A stretch of 8,538 bases of DNA from Leptospiraceae bacterium (GCA_027485405.1 JAIXRB010000154.1:1-8538), one strand, 5' to 3'; positions 1-6,670 are shown, numbered from the stretch's first letter. The notes: generated by a model from the letters alone, not told the origin. Made by a program: numbers and translations.

Positions 1-596
1 GGTATACTGCCCTGGGAAAAACAGAAAAATCAAATGAAGACCCCTTTGCAAAAATAAAGATAGGTGAAGAAGTATCAGTGGCGAGGTGGGAATTAGAGGA
101 AAAAAAGACAAAGCCTCCTATCCGCTATACGGAGGGTGCTTTGGTTCAAAAGATGGAAGTTTCTGGTATTGGAAGACCTTCTACCTATGCCACTGTTCTC
201 CAAACTTTGGTGAAGCGAAAGTATATTAGAATAGAAAAGAAAAACATAGTTGTAAACTCCCTTGGAGAGAAAGTAAACAGCTTTGTTAGTTTGCAGATCC
301 CCGATCTTTTGGGCTCTTCCTTTACAAAAGAAATGGAAGAGGATCTAGATTCGATTGCTAACCAAAGAAAGGAAAAGCAATCTGTTTTGACTACATTTTA
401 TTTTGCATTGCAAAAAGCCCTGGCTCAAAAACAAGAGAAACCTCAAGTAAATCAACAAAAAAGAACAGTTTTCGTTCCCAAATGCCCCGTATGCCAAACG
501 GGAGAGATTCGTAAAAAAACGGGCAAAAAAGGAAATGTAATCTCATATTGCAGTCGTTATCCTCATTGTGATTATGTGGAAGCTGTCCTAGATTGA
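1..596 (+). CDS. topA: DNA topoisomerase I, C-terminal part (5' truncated by window edge)
   Basis: This is the 3' end of a type IA topoisomerase, which relaxes negatively supercoiled DNA through a 5'-phosphotyrosine intermediate. The reading frame is open from base 3, so the gene starts upstream of the window; the GTG at 78 is an internal codon, not the start. The family signature is clear at about 132-210: RYTEGALVQKMEVSGIGRPS followed by TYATVLQTLVKRKYI, matching the conserved GIGRPSTYA block of bacterial TopA. Near the end there is a single C4 zinc ribbon: CPVC (codons at 483 and 492) and then CSRYPHC (codons at 549 and 567), which in TopA helps bind DNA and RNA polymerase. The active-site tyrosine lies upstream and is not visible. 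The protein ends VEAVLD and TGA at 594-596. I saw no frameshift in the visible part. Confidence 0.95.
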   Translation, partial: YTALGKTEKSNEDPFAKIKIGEEVSVARWELEEKKTKPPIRYTEGALVQKMEVSGIGRPSTYATVLQTLVKRKYIRIEKKNIVVNSLGEKVNSFVSLQIPDLLGSSFTKEMEEDLDSIANQRKEKQSVLTTFYFALQKALAQKQEKPQVNQQKRTVFVPKCPVCQTGEIRKKTGKKGNVISYCSRYPHCDYVEAVLD

Positions 597-670
597 ATTC
601 TAGGTAGCAAAAATCTTTACAAAATCTCCCTAATAAAAATGCAAAAAAGAACAAATTTTCGCAACATCCA

Positions 671-705
671 GAAAAGTATAAAAATCTAAATTTGTAATAC
701 TTTTC
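671..705 (+). terminator. Possible topA terminator hairpin
   Basis: A perfect 9-bp inverted repeat, GAAAAGTAT (671-679) and ATACTTTTC (697-705), encloses a 17-base AT-rich loop. It lies 75 bases after the topA stop and before the next gene. The right arm is T-rich and is followed by TTAAAT, but there is no GC-rich stem or clean U-tract, so it would be a weak intrinsic terminator. It could equally be a chance AT-rich palindrome. Confidence 0.3.
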
Positions 706-755
706 TTAAATCTCTAGTTGAAGAAAATTTCGAGTACGAGACCTATACACTTGGA

Positions 756-1538
756 ATGTACTCAAGAATTCAATTTCATAAGGCGATACTCGCAATTCTA
801 ATCGTAACTTCGTTTTCGTGTACTCACGCTTTTCGTTTAGAGACCGCGACTGCCGCTACTGACCCAATCCCTTCTAAAACTGAAAAAAAGGTTTTTCTCT
901 ACTCGGATTCAGAATCCGAAGAAGCCCTTACCATTTTAAAAGAACAGATGGAAACCACTGGATTTTTCTCCAATGTAAAAGTTGTAAAAACCGCAGAGTC
1001 GGCAGATCCCGAAGCTATCCGTATCCATATAACGAAAGAGACAATGATGCTAGGGAGTGCCAAGAATTTTTGGATTAGTTTTCCTGGTGTCTATGCTTTT
1101 TTGCCTGGATATTTGGGCTATGAGTATTCTCTGCAAAACACCTATCGACTGCGGATTGAACTGCCAGGCTCCTTGCCAATCGACGAGACAATAGAGGTGG
1201 CTAAAAAAGCACGCCATTCCGATTGGAACCGTTCCTGGCTTGTGCCCTTGGATTGGTTTGTCACTCTAGGAGCCAGTTCTTTGCTAGGTGGATTTTACAT
1301 GACTCGCTTTGATACAGATATCCAAGAACAACTCCAAAAAGAGGCAAGTCCCCTTGTTCACAAGGAATTCGCAGTCTTATTGGCTCGCAGATTGAATGCT
1401 GTCGATGAAACCAAAAAAGAAGTGATCCAGCCTGAAATAAAAGAAGAGATTACGCCTCCAGTCAAACCCGTTGAGCAACCAAAACAAGCGCCAAATGAAT
1501 CAGAGGAGAAAAAAGAATACAATGAACCCACTAACTAA
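756..1538 (+). CDS. Putative lipoprotein of unknown function
   Basis: A 260-residue predicted exported protein that I do not recognise. The N-terminus has a short basic region (R4, H8, K9), a hydrophobic core (about 10-20) and a lipobox ending FSC with Cys22, so it is probably lipidated and membrane-anchored. After the Cys comes an Ala/Thr-rich linker (29-40) and a compact domain of roughly 45-215. That domain has two hydrophobic stretches, about 105-122 (aromatic and Gly-rich) and 161-182 (WLVPLDWFVTLGASSLLGGF), either of which could touch a membrane. The last 45 residues are a charged Pro/Glu/Lys tail, probably disordered. No SD sequence precedes the ATG; instead a TATACA hexamer lies at 744-749, so the transcript may be leaderless. 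The 3' end overlaps the next gene's likely start by 17 bp, which suggests an operon with the two propeller lipoproteins. That link to the neighbours is inference. Confidence 0.85.
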   Translation: MYSRIQFHKAILAILIVTSFSCTHAFRLETATAATDPIPSKTEKKVFLYSDSESEEALTILKEQMETTGFFSNVKVVKTAESADPEAIRIHITKETMMLGSAKNFWISFPGVYAFLPGYLGYEYSLQNTYRLRIELPGSLPIDETIEVAKKARHSDWNRSWLVPLDWFVTLGASSLLGGFYMTRFDTDIQEQLQKEASPLVHKEFAVLLARRLNAVDETKKEVIQPEIKEEITPPVKPVEQPKQAPNESEEKKEYNEPTN

Positions 1539-3393
1539 ATTTTTTATGAGTGTTTTAAAATCGAATGAACCAAAGAAATCTTGGACAGTATTGGTTCTAA
1601 GTACTTTTGTAGTTTCTATTTTGGTTTTATTTTCTTGTGATGCGCTTACCCCAGGTGCCGCCTGTGTTGGATTAAACGAAGAAAAAGAGCCCAATATTTG
1701 GGAATCTACTACAGGACAAGATTCTGGTGGTTCTTCCCCTCTGCCTTTTGTGATTTTAAATACTTTGCTTCCCAATTCCCAAGGCCCAGGGGTTCCTTGT
1801 ACGGCTCCTGCCTTGGCTGTTACGGGAGGTGGTGCAACGGCGGCGGCAAGTGCTTCTACTGAAACAGGAACAACGGCTACAACTGGGACAAGTTCGACAA
1901 CTGGGACAAGTTCGACAACTGGGACCAGTTCGACTACCGCGACAACGGGCGGGGCATCAACTGGAACAGCGGCTTCTTCCTCTACTGCTACGCCTGCCGC
2001 AGGAGTTGGCAATGCCGATCCTAATTTTGGTACATCCTCGGTTGGAACGGATGGAATCACTAAGCTAGCCGATGGTGTCATCTCTATCGATGTTGGGGGC
2101 GGAAATACAACCAATAGCAATATAAGTGCTTCAGAAGATGCTGGAGTTGCGATTGGTATTCAATCCACAGGTAAAATCATTGTTGCCGGTTATACCGGTA
2201 CAGGGGCTAACCGAGACATTGTCTTTATGCGATTCAATTCGGATGGATCCTTGGATAGAACTTTTGGCTTGGCTAACAATAAGAATGGGAAAAGAATTAT
2301 AGATGTTAGAGGAAATACTTCGGAGGACATCCTCTTCGGTATGAAGATTCAATCAGACAACAAGATTGTCGCTTCTGTTACGAATGCCAGTAGAGAGTTT
2401 GTAATACGTTTAAATGCAGATGGAGAGGCTTTAGACACTGGTTTTGGGACAAATGGTTTAGCCTCTATTGGAGATTACTTAGTCGATACTACTTTGAATG
2501 GACCGTTTCTAAATGCATTTGGTTACAGCTTAAACATTGACTCAAACGGCAAACTTGTAATAACTGGAACGGTACAATTTAATTGGACAGGCTCAAATGG
2601 TGCCAACAGGAACGATGCATCCCTTGCTCGTTTGAACACAGATGGCACTCTAGACACTTCTTTTGGTGTGGACTCAACAGGTGCCGACGGAGATCCGAAA
2701 ACTGGGAAACGAGCATTGAATTTGGGAGGGAAATGCCCCAGTACCCCAGCAGCTGTTAGCGATGATTTCCGGGAATCAATTCCTTTGTCCAATGGGAAGA
2801 TCATTGCGGGTGGAGAGGTCGTGAACAATTCAGGTACATACGATTTATGCTTTGTCCGTTTCAATTCAAATGGTTCTGTCGATAACGCATTCGGTACAAA
2901 TGGATTTTTATCTGTAGAAATGACCACGGCTTTTGACTCAGTTCGAGGCTTTGCCGTTGATTCTTCTGGCAATGTTTTTAACGCCGCGATTGCAGGAGGA
3001 GCACCAGATTCAAACGCCAACTCTAAATTTTCTCTCGTGAAGATGAGTGGAGATGGTGTGTTAGATGCTACTTTCGGAAATGGAGGAAAGTTTATTGAAG
3101 ATTTTGGAACGGGAGAAGATATCTCTACTTCTGTATTTTTACAATCGAATGGAAAAATTCTTCTTGCTGGCTACGCTACGATTTCTGGAGGGAAAAGACC
3201 AGCAATAATGCGTATCAATGCGAATGGTACTTTAGATACCACATTTGCATCAAACGGAAAACTTTCTTTAAACACAGTAACGGTTCAGAATATACTCGGG
3301 AGAAATGTAAGTGTCACTCAGGACTCGTCGGGAAACATTTATTTAGTTGGGACAACATCAAATAATAATATTGTTTTAGCTAAATTTTTATAA
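1522..3393 (+). CDS. Lipoprotein with Thr-rich stalk and delta-60 repeat beta-propeller
   Basis: A 623-residue modular lipoprotein. I chose ATG 1522, which follows GAGGAG (1503-1508) and overlaps the upstream gene by 17 bp. A TTG at 1471 (640 residues) and an ATG at 1546 (615 residues) are alternatives. Numbering from 1522, a basic, rather long n-region leads to a hydrophobic segment and lipobox LFSC with Cys39. Next come a mature N-terminal segment with two more Cys, a Thr/Ser/Ala/Gly-rich stalk (about 104-160, including three 18-bp DNA repeats), and the repeat domain. The domain is built of delta-60 repeats: NADPNFG at 164-170, then DG..LD..FG-type motifs at 241-249, 300-309, 374-382, 450-458, 510-519 and 568-576. 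These alternate with strands such as GKIIVAG and NGKILLAG. Such repeats are known to form beta-propellers; the spacing (about 60-75 residues) fits about seven blades. The last motif has Ala in place of Gly. The C-terminal strands (IYLVGT, IVLAKFL) may close the ring. No enzyme signature is visible. A surface ligand-binding or scaffold role is inference. Confidence 0.88.
   Translation: MNPLTKFFMSVLKSNEPKKSWTVLVLSTFVVSILVLFSCDALTPGAACVGLNEEKEPNIWESTTGQDSGGSSPLPFVILNTLLPNSQGPGVPCTAPALAVTGGGATAAASASTETGTTATTGTSSTTGTSSTTGTSSTTATTGGASTGTAASSSTATPAAGVGNADPNFGTSSVGTDGITKLADGVISIDVGGGNTTNSNISASEDAGVAIGIQSTGKIIVAGYTGTGANRDIVFMRFNSDGSLDRTFGLANNKNGKRIIDVRGNTSEDILFGMKIQSDNKIVASVTNASREFVIRLNADGEALDTGFGTNGLASIGDYLVDTTLNGPFLNAFGYSLNIDSNGKLVITGTVQFNWTGSNGANRNDASLARLNTDGTLDTSFGVDSTGADGDPKTGKRALNLGGKCPSTPAAVSDDFRESIPLSNGKIIAGGEVVNNSGTYDLCFVRFNSNGSVDNAFGTNGFLSVEMTTAFDSVRGFAVDSSGNVFNAAIAGGAPDSNANSKFSLVKMSGDGVLDATFGNGGKFIEDFGTGEDISTSVFLQSNGKILLAGYATISGGKRPAIMRINANGTLDTTFASNGKLSLNTVTVQNILGRNVSVTQDSSGNIYLVGTTSNNNIVLAKFL
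1882..1935 (+). repeat. Three 18-bp tandem repeats in the Thr-rich stalk
   Basis: Units 1882-1899 and 1900-1917 are identical (ACTGGGACAAGTTCGACA), and unit 1918-1935 differs at two bases. Each unit encodes a six-residue TGTSST-type motif, so copy-number change would lengthen or shorten the stalk without breaking the frame. The flanking Thr/Ser codons look like older, decayed copies. Confidence 0.9.
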
Positions 3394-3397
3394 ATTA

Positions 3398-3405
3398 AAG
3401 GAAGG
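3398..3405 (+). promoter_or_regulatory. Strong RBS that fixes a TTG start
   Basis: AAGGAAGG lies just after the stop of the upstream gene, and seven bases separate it from the TTG at 3413. There is no in-frame ATG near the signal peptide, so this site is the main reason for choosing a TTG start. Confidence 0.75.
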
Positions 3406-3412
3406 CCTCCCA

Positions 3413-5626
3413 TTGGGCATAAGAATAAGAATCAAACTGACGTTTCTTTCTGCTTTTCTCCTCTTCTCCTCCTGTGTCACCAAAGACCGAGCAGGTCTCC
3501 CTTGCTTGGGAGCCTTAGAAGCCAACGATCCCTATGAAGCCCAAGGAATCGCAGGAGTTCTTCTCAACGGACAAGAAAACAATATCATCGAATTCTTTGC
3601 GGGTGCTACAAATGATCGGAAAGGTGTGGTGCAAGAATGCGGAGGAATCGCTTTAGGTGTAAATTCGAGTGCGGCTGGCAGTGGAGGGGCTAGTGCAGGG
3701 ACAGGAATCGTGTATCCGAACTCGACTTACAGTTTTACTTTGGGAGTCCAGATCACCCGGGTAACACCTACTTTGAGTGGAACTGTTACGAATTGCCGAA
3801 CCAACCCGGCTTTGCCCTCCGGGATCCAAATTGACTCAGCAACTTGCGAATTGTTTGGGAATCCTTCGGTAGCCAGTGCTTCTGCCCAATACGAAATATT
3901 AGCTGATGCGAGTTCGGGCGCAACCTTTAGCACGAGTTTGACTATTTCAGTGGGGACAAGCGGTACTTCGAGTACTTCCAGTTCAACGGGATCAGGGACT
4001 ACGACAGGCTCTACAGGTACATCTACAAGTAATAATGCGAGTTCATCGACGAGTAGTAGCAGTACAGGTAGTTCAAGTTCTTCGGGATCCTCAAGTTCCA
4101 GTTCTTCTTCCAGCGGAAGTGGAACGGGTTCCTCCTCTACAGGCAATTGGGTAGAGGGAACTTATATCAAAGCATCAAATGCAGACCCAGGGGATAATTT
4201 TGGGGTTGAGCTTTCTGCAACTAACAACACTATAGTAGTTTCGGCTTCAGCAGAGCGCGGTAATCAAACCACTATAACAAATGGCGATACCTCTAGTTCA
4301 GACAATTCTCAGAATAATGCGGGAGCAGTGTATGTATACAAACTCAATGGAACCGATTGGAGCCAAGAAGCTTACATCAAACCATCCAATGGAACGACTA
4401 TATTCGGTAGATCCCCTAGTATCAGTGCTGATACCATTGCAGTGGGGTCGACAGGAGATCGATCAAACCAAAGTACAATCACAAATGGAACTACCTCTAG
4501 TTCGGATACAAGTCTAGCTTCCTCAGGTGCCGTTTTTGTCTATAAGCGGACAGGGAACAATTGGTCTCAGGAAGCGTATATCAAAGCAGCAAACCCTGGG
4601 GTGAGTTATTTATTTGGAGTATCAGTTGCGATAGATTCGGACACTCTAGTAGTCGGTTCTTCTCAGGATCAAAGCAATCAAACTACAATAACGAATGGGA
4701 CAACCGCGAGCAGTGATGCTTCTTTGAATGGCGCAGGATCGGTTTATGTGTATAAAAGAACTGGAAGTAATTGGGTTCAAGAGGCTTATATTAAGCCACC
4801 GAATCCAAACAACTCTGACCAATTCGGTAGGGTAGTTGCAATAGCTAATGATACATTGGTTGTTGGTGTAGAATTTGAGGATAGCAACCAAACGACCATT
4901 ACCAATGGCACAACAGCGAGCGCTGACAATTCACTGACAAATTCTGGAGCCGTCTACATCTTCAAACGAACGGGTTCAACTTGGGCCCAAGAAGCTTATA
5001 TCAAGGCTCCCAATTCTCAAGTTGGGGATATATTTGGTAGAGCTATTTCGATCAACTCTGATACTGTAGCTGTTGGGGCTTCCAGTGAAAATAGCGATTT
5101 TACTACAATTACAAATGGTACAACAGCTACCTCAAATAACCTGGGAGGGGATTCTGGAGCCGTCTACATCTTCAAACGAACTGGTTCCAACTGGGGACAA
5201 GAGGCTTTTATTAAATCGTCTAATTCTGGTTTGGGAGACTTATTTGGATATTCCGTTTCTCTCCTCGAAGATACATTGATTGTAGGTGCCCCTAATGAGG
5301 ACAGCAACCAAAGAACTATCACAATGGGAACAGGAGCAAGCTCTAATAATTCTAGTGGTGAATCGGGAGCCGTTTATGTGTATAAAAGAACGGCGGGAAG
5401 TTGGGCCCAAGAAGCATACATTAAAGCTTCAAACTCAGATGGATCCAATGATCCAATGATAGGGGGGGATGGTTTCGGGAGTTCTGTCAAGATAACATCT
5501 AATTTAATAGTAGTTGGAGCTCCAACGGAAGATAGTAACCAGAGAACGATTACGAATGGTGGTGTAGCGAGTTCTAATAATTCAGCAAGCAGTGCGGGAG
5601 CAGTGTATGTTTTTAGAAGGCAATAA
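3413..5626 (+). CDS. Lipoprotein with Ig-like domain, Ser-rich stalk and seven-bladed FG-GAP propeller
   Basis: A 737-residue modular lipoprotein beginning at TTG, supported by AAGGAAGG seven bases upstream. The signal peptide is MGIRIRIKLTFLSAFLLFSS with lipobox Cys21. About 101-181 resembles a putative Ig (He_PIG-like) domain: YPNSTYSFTLG, then LPSGIQIDSATCELFGNPS, then a Tyr-containing strand and LTISVG. A Ser/Thr/Gly stalk of low complexity follows (about 182-245). The rest is seven FG-GAP type blades. Their marker Trp residues lie at 246, 316, 384, 454, 524, 594 and 664, and the typical pattern is W.QEAYIK..N....D.FG, then DTLVVG, then SNQTTITNG, then SGAVYVYKR. Proteins of this family fold like the integrin alpha propeller. 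I do not see a canonical DxDxDG calcium loop. The gene starts 19 bp after the delta-60 lipoprotein gene. An adhesion or recognition role at the cell surface is inference from architecture. Confidence 0.9.
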   Translation: MGIRIRIKLTFLSAFLLFSSCVTKDRAGLPCLGALEANDPYEAQGIAGVLLNGQENNIIEFFAGATNDRKGVVQECGGIALGVNSSAAGSGGASAGTGIVYPNSTYSFTLGVQITRVTPTLSGTVTNCRTNPALPSGIQIDSATCELFGNPSVASASAQYEILADASSGATFSTSLTISVGTSGTSSTSSSTGSGTTTGSTGTSTSNNASSSTSSSSTGSSSSSGSSSSSSSSSGSGTGSSSTGNWVEGTYIKASNADPGDNFGVELSATNNTIVVSASAERGNQTTITNGDTSSSDNSQNNAGAVYVYKLNGTDWSQEAYIKPSNGTTIFGRSPSISADTIAVGSTGDRSNQSTITNGTTSSSDTSLASSGAVFVYKRTGNNWSQEAYIKAANPGVSYLFGVSVAIDSDTLVVGSSQDQSNQTTITNGTTASSDASLNGAGSVYVYKRTGSNWVQEAYIKPPNPNNSDQFGRVVAIANDTLVVGVEFEDSNQTTITNGTTASADNSLTNSGAVYIFKRTGSTWAQEAYIKAPNSQVGDIFGRAISINSDTVAVGASSENSDFTTITNGTTATSNNLGGDSGAVYIFKRTGSNWGQEAFIKSSNSGLGDLFGYSVSLLEDTLIVGAPNEDSNQRTITMGTGASSNNSSGESGAVYVYKRTAGSWAQEAYIKASNSDGSNDPMIGGDGFGSSVKITSNLIVVGAPTEDSNQRTITNGGVASSNNSASSAGAVYVFRRQ
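3956..4141 (+). repeat. Low-complexity Ser/Thr/Gly stalk-coding tract
   Basis: About 62 codons are almost all Ser, Thr, Gly or Asn, mixing TCN and AGY serine codons. That mixture suggests selection for the amino-acid composition rather than a fresh triplet expansion. It joins the Ig-like domain to the propeller as a flexible spacer. The same composition creates a long open frame on the opposite strand that is not a gene. Confidence 0.8.
4148..5617 (+). repeat. Seven 210-bp-period blade repeats (FG-GAP)
   Basis: The marker Trp codons lie at 4148, 4358, 4562, 4772, 4982, 5192 and 5402, giving periods of 210, 204, 210, 210, 210 and 210 bp. DNA identity between blades falls in the same register. 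A 31-base stretch at 4941-4971 recurs exactly at 5151-5181 (offset 210). GTTTATGTGTATAAAAGAAC at 4742-4761 recurs at 5372-5391 (offset 630). TTGGGCCCAAGAAGC at 4981-4995 recurs at 5401-5415 (offset 420). This points to blade duplication or gene conversion. Confidence 0.9.
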
Positions 5627-5632
5627 ATTTTC

Positions 5633-5649
5633 CTTTTGGATTCCAAAAG
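5633..5649 (+). terminator. Possible terminator hairpin after the lipoprotein cluster
   Basis: CTTTTGG (5633-5639), a three-base loop and CCAAAAG (5643-5649) form a perfect 7-bp hairpin beginning six bases after the stop of the FG-GAP gene. No U-tract follows, so intrinsic termination is uncertain; its position right after the last gene of the cluster is the best argument. Confidence 0.4.
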
Positions 5650-5860
5650 ATTGCTTCAGTATTTAATCTAGGAATTAAGAACCTGCTTTTATTGAAGAGT
5701 ATTTTCAGTTACTCTTTGATATAGAAAACTTCTTTGTTTCAGAACTGAATTCAAGTTTGAACAGGGTCATGACCTCTCCTGATGGCATAACTTGGCCTTT
5801 GCGTTGATAGCTAAACCACCCTAGCCAACTTCTCAAACAACTGGAATCCACTGAGGATCT
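5650..5860. other. Intergenic stretch without a recognised gene
   Basis: About 210 bases lie between the lipoprotein cluster and the repeat array. I see no supported gene on either strand. Two small structures are present. AAGAGTA (5695-5701) pairs with TACTCTT (5710-5716) around an 8-base loop, and GGTCATGACC (5765-5774) is a perfect 10-bp palindrome. Neither can be given a function. A minus-strand frame without a start (about 5705-5863) is open for roughly 53 codons and could be chance or a decayed gene end. Confidence 0.6.
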
Positions 5861-6107
5861 TATCCTTTTTCATCCGTGTGCATCTGTGGTTAGTAATTCT
5901 TCAAAGAGTTTGGAACCACAGATGAACACAGATAAACGCAGATGTGGAATTACGCTTCGATCTTCGTATCCGTTTTCATCCGTGTGCATCTGTGTTTTGT
6001 GCTTCTTCAAAGAGTTTGGAACCACGGATGAACACAGATAAACGCAGATAAAGAGTTGCGCTTCTATTTTCTTATCCGTTTCCATCCGCGTGCATCTGTG
6101 GTTAACC
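5861..6107. repeat. 106-bp tandem repeat of alternating inverted arms (2.3 copies)
   Basis: Unit A (5861-5966) and unit B (5967-6072) align without gaps over 106 bases with 14 differences (about 87% identity). A third copy (6073-6107) stops after its left arm. Each unit holds a left arm of the type CATCCGTGTGCATCTGTGG and a right arm close to its reverse complement, AACCACAGATGAACACAGAT. The arms lie at 5871-5891 (L), 5914-5934 (R), 5977-5997 (L), 6020-6040 (R) and 6083-6103 (L). The constant spacer TTCTTCAAAGAGTTTGG between L and R can extend the hairpin slightly. The whole array can therefore fold as a chain of hairpins or cruciforms. Similar CACAGATGAACACAGAT-type intergenic repeats are, to my knowledge, widespread in unrelated bacteria. 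The last arm runs into the stop codon of the Uma2 gene. A frame read through the array gives spurious Cys/Val/Leu-rich protein and is not a gene. Confidence 0.9.
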
Positions 6108-6629
6108 AAAGACACTTTCTATCTGAAAACTCAATCCCTCGAGAATTGCTGATCTTACCTTTCCTGAAGTTTTTTCTGTGCTACAAAACAGCTGATATTT
6201 GGATTCCTGCAAAGCGAAAACTTCTATCACTTTCTGCTCTGGAAAAACGATCCAGTATTCAGGGACTCGATATGATTCATAAATCTTAAACTTTTCGACA
6301 GTATCTCTCGTTACCGAACCAGGCGAAACTACCTCGATCAAGAGGTCTGGCACACCTTGGATATGACCTTGTGGGTGAAAGATCGAGAGGTTTTGATTCT
6401 TTATATAGATTAGATCGGGTTGAACAACATTCAGTTCGGCTTCCAAAATAACATCCATTGGAGATACAATGAGTTCACCAGCGTTTTTTTCTTCTAGAAA
6501 GTCCCCTAAAAGCAAGATCAATCTCATAACAATTCTTTGATGAATCCCAAACGGACTAGGTGCCATAAATCTTTCTCCGTTTAAAATTTGTGTAAGATCA
6601 AATTCTGACTTCAGAAGAGTGGTGGTCAT
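6102..6629 (-). CDS. Uma2 family (DUF820) putative PD-(D/E)XK endonuclease
   Basis: A 175-residue protein of the Uma2/DUF820 family, predicted nucleases of the PD-(D/E)XK fold whose cellular role is mostly unknown. From the ATG at 6629 the family pattern is: ILNGERFMAPSPFGIHQRIV (15-34, with H30), VQPDLIYI (69-76, the PD of the motif), DLLIEVVSPGS (95-105, the E of the ExK-like strand), then D109, K113 and Y117, and VPEYWIVFP (122-130). The length is normal for the family. The start is uncertain: the ATG has AAGG directly against it, and a TTG at 6644 would add five residues, also without a spaced SD. The only strong SD upstream (GAGGAGG, 6671-6677) serves another frame. The stop codon TAA (6104-6102) lies in the last arm of the inverted-repeat array. 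The gene is divergent from rnpB. A link to the repeats, in the manner of selfish repeat-nuclease units, is inference. Confidence 0.88.
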   Translation of the reverse strand: MTTTLLKSEFDLTQILNGERFMAPSPFGIHQRIVMRLILLLGDFLEEKNAGELIVSPMDVILEAELNVVQPDLIYIKNQNLSIFHPQGHIQGVPDLLIEVVSPGSVTRDTVEKFKIYESYRVPEYWIVFPEQKVIEVFALQESKYQLFCSTEKTSGKVRSAILEGLSFQIESVFG

Positions 6630-6663
6630 CCTTAAAGGATTCAATACGAGAAAAGAATGTCAA
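6598..6663 (-). CDS. Possible 21-codon leader ORF overlapping the Uma2 start
   Basis: GAGGAGG (6677-6671) is followed after seven bases by TTG (6663) and 21 codons (MTFFSRIESFKDDHHSSEVR plus Ile), ending in TGA at 6600-6598. It overlaps the first 32 bases of the Uma2 gene in a different frame. Its ribosome binding site is much better than the one of Uma2. It might be a leader for translational coupling, or it might show that the Uma2 start has been frameshifted. It could also be chance; no homologue is known to me. Confidence 0.3.
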   Translation of the reverse strand: MTFFSRIESFKDDHHSSEVRI

Positions 6664-6670
6664 TTGCTTT

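Noticed and set aside
78..80. GTG as a start codon for a small zinc-ribbon protein
   Set aside because: The same frame is open to the window edge and the upstream residues continue naturally into the topoisomerase I block, so GTG is an internal Val codon.
1500..2120. 206-codon open frame on the minus strand, rich in Val and Pro
   Set aside because: It is the shadow of the Thr/Ser/Ala-rich stalk and signal region of the delta-60 lipoprotein; composition follows the other strand.
2523..3020. 165-codon open frame on the minus strand
   Set aside because: Lies fully inside the delta-60 propeller gene, whose repeats are clear; no motif or SD of its own.
3727..4146. 139-codon open frame on the minus strand, rich in Glu, Leu and Val
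   Set aside because: Shadow of the Ser-rich stalk; Ser and Thr codons read backwards rarely give stops.
5765..5774. Perfect palindrome GGTCATGACC as an operator
   Set aside because: Ten bases only, far from any promoter or gene start; chance is the simplest explanation.
5705..5863. Minus-strand frame open for about 53 codons, with SWLGWFSYQ near its start
   Set aside because: It might be the 3' end of a decayed gene cut by the repeat array, but it has no start, the length is compatible with chance, and I recognise no family.
5861..6107. CRISPR-like array
   Set aside because: The whole 106-bp unit is repeated, including the parts between arms, so there are no unique spacers; no cas genes are seen.
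5870..6115. Open frame of about 81 codons on the minus strand through the repeat array
   Set aside because: It is entirely a translation of the 106-bp inverted repeats, giving the Cys/Val-rich strings typical of this repeat class; no SD and it overlaps the Uma2 3' end.
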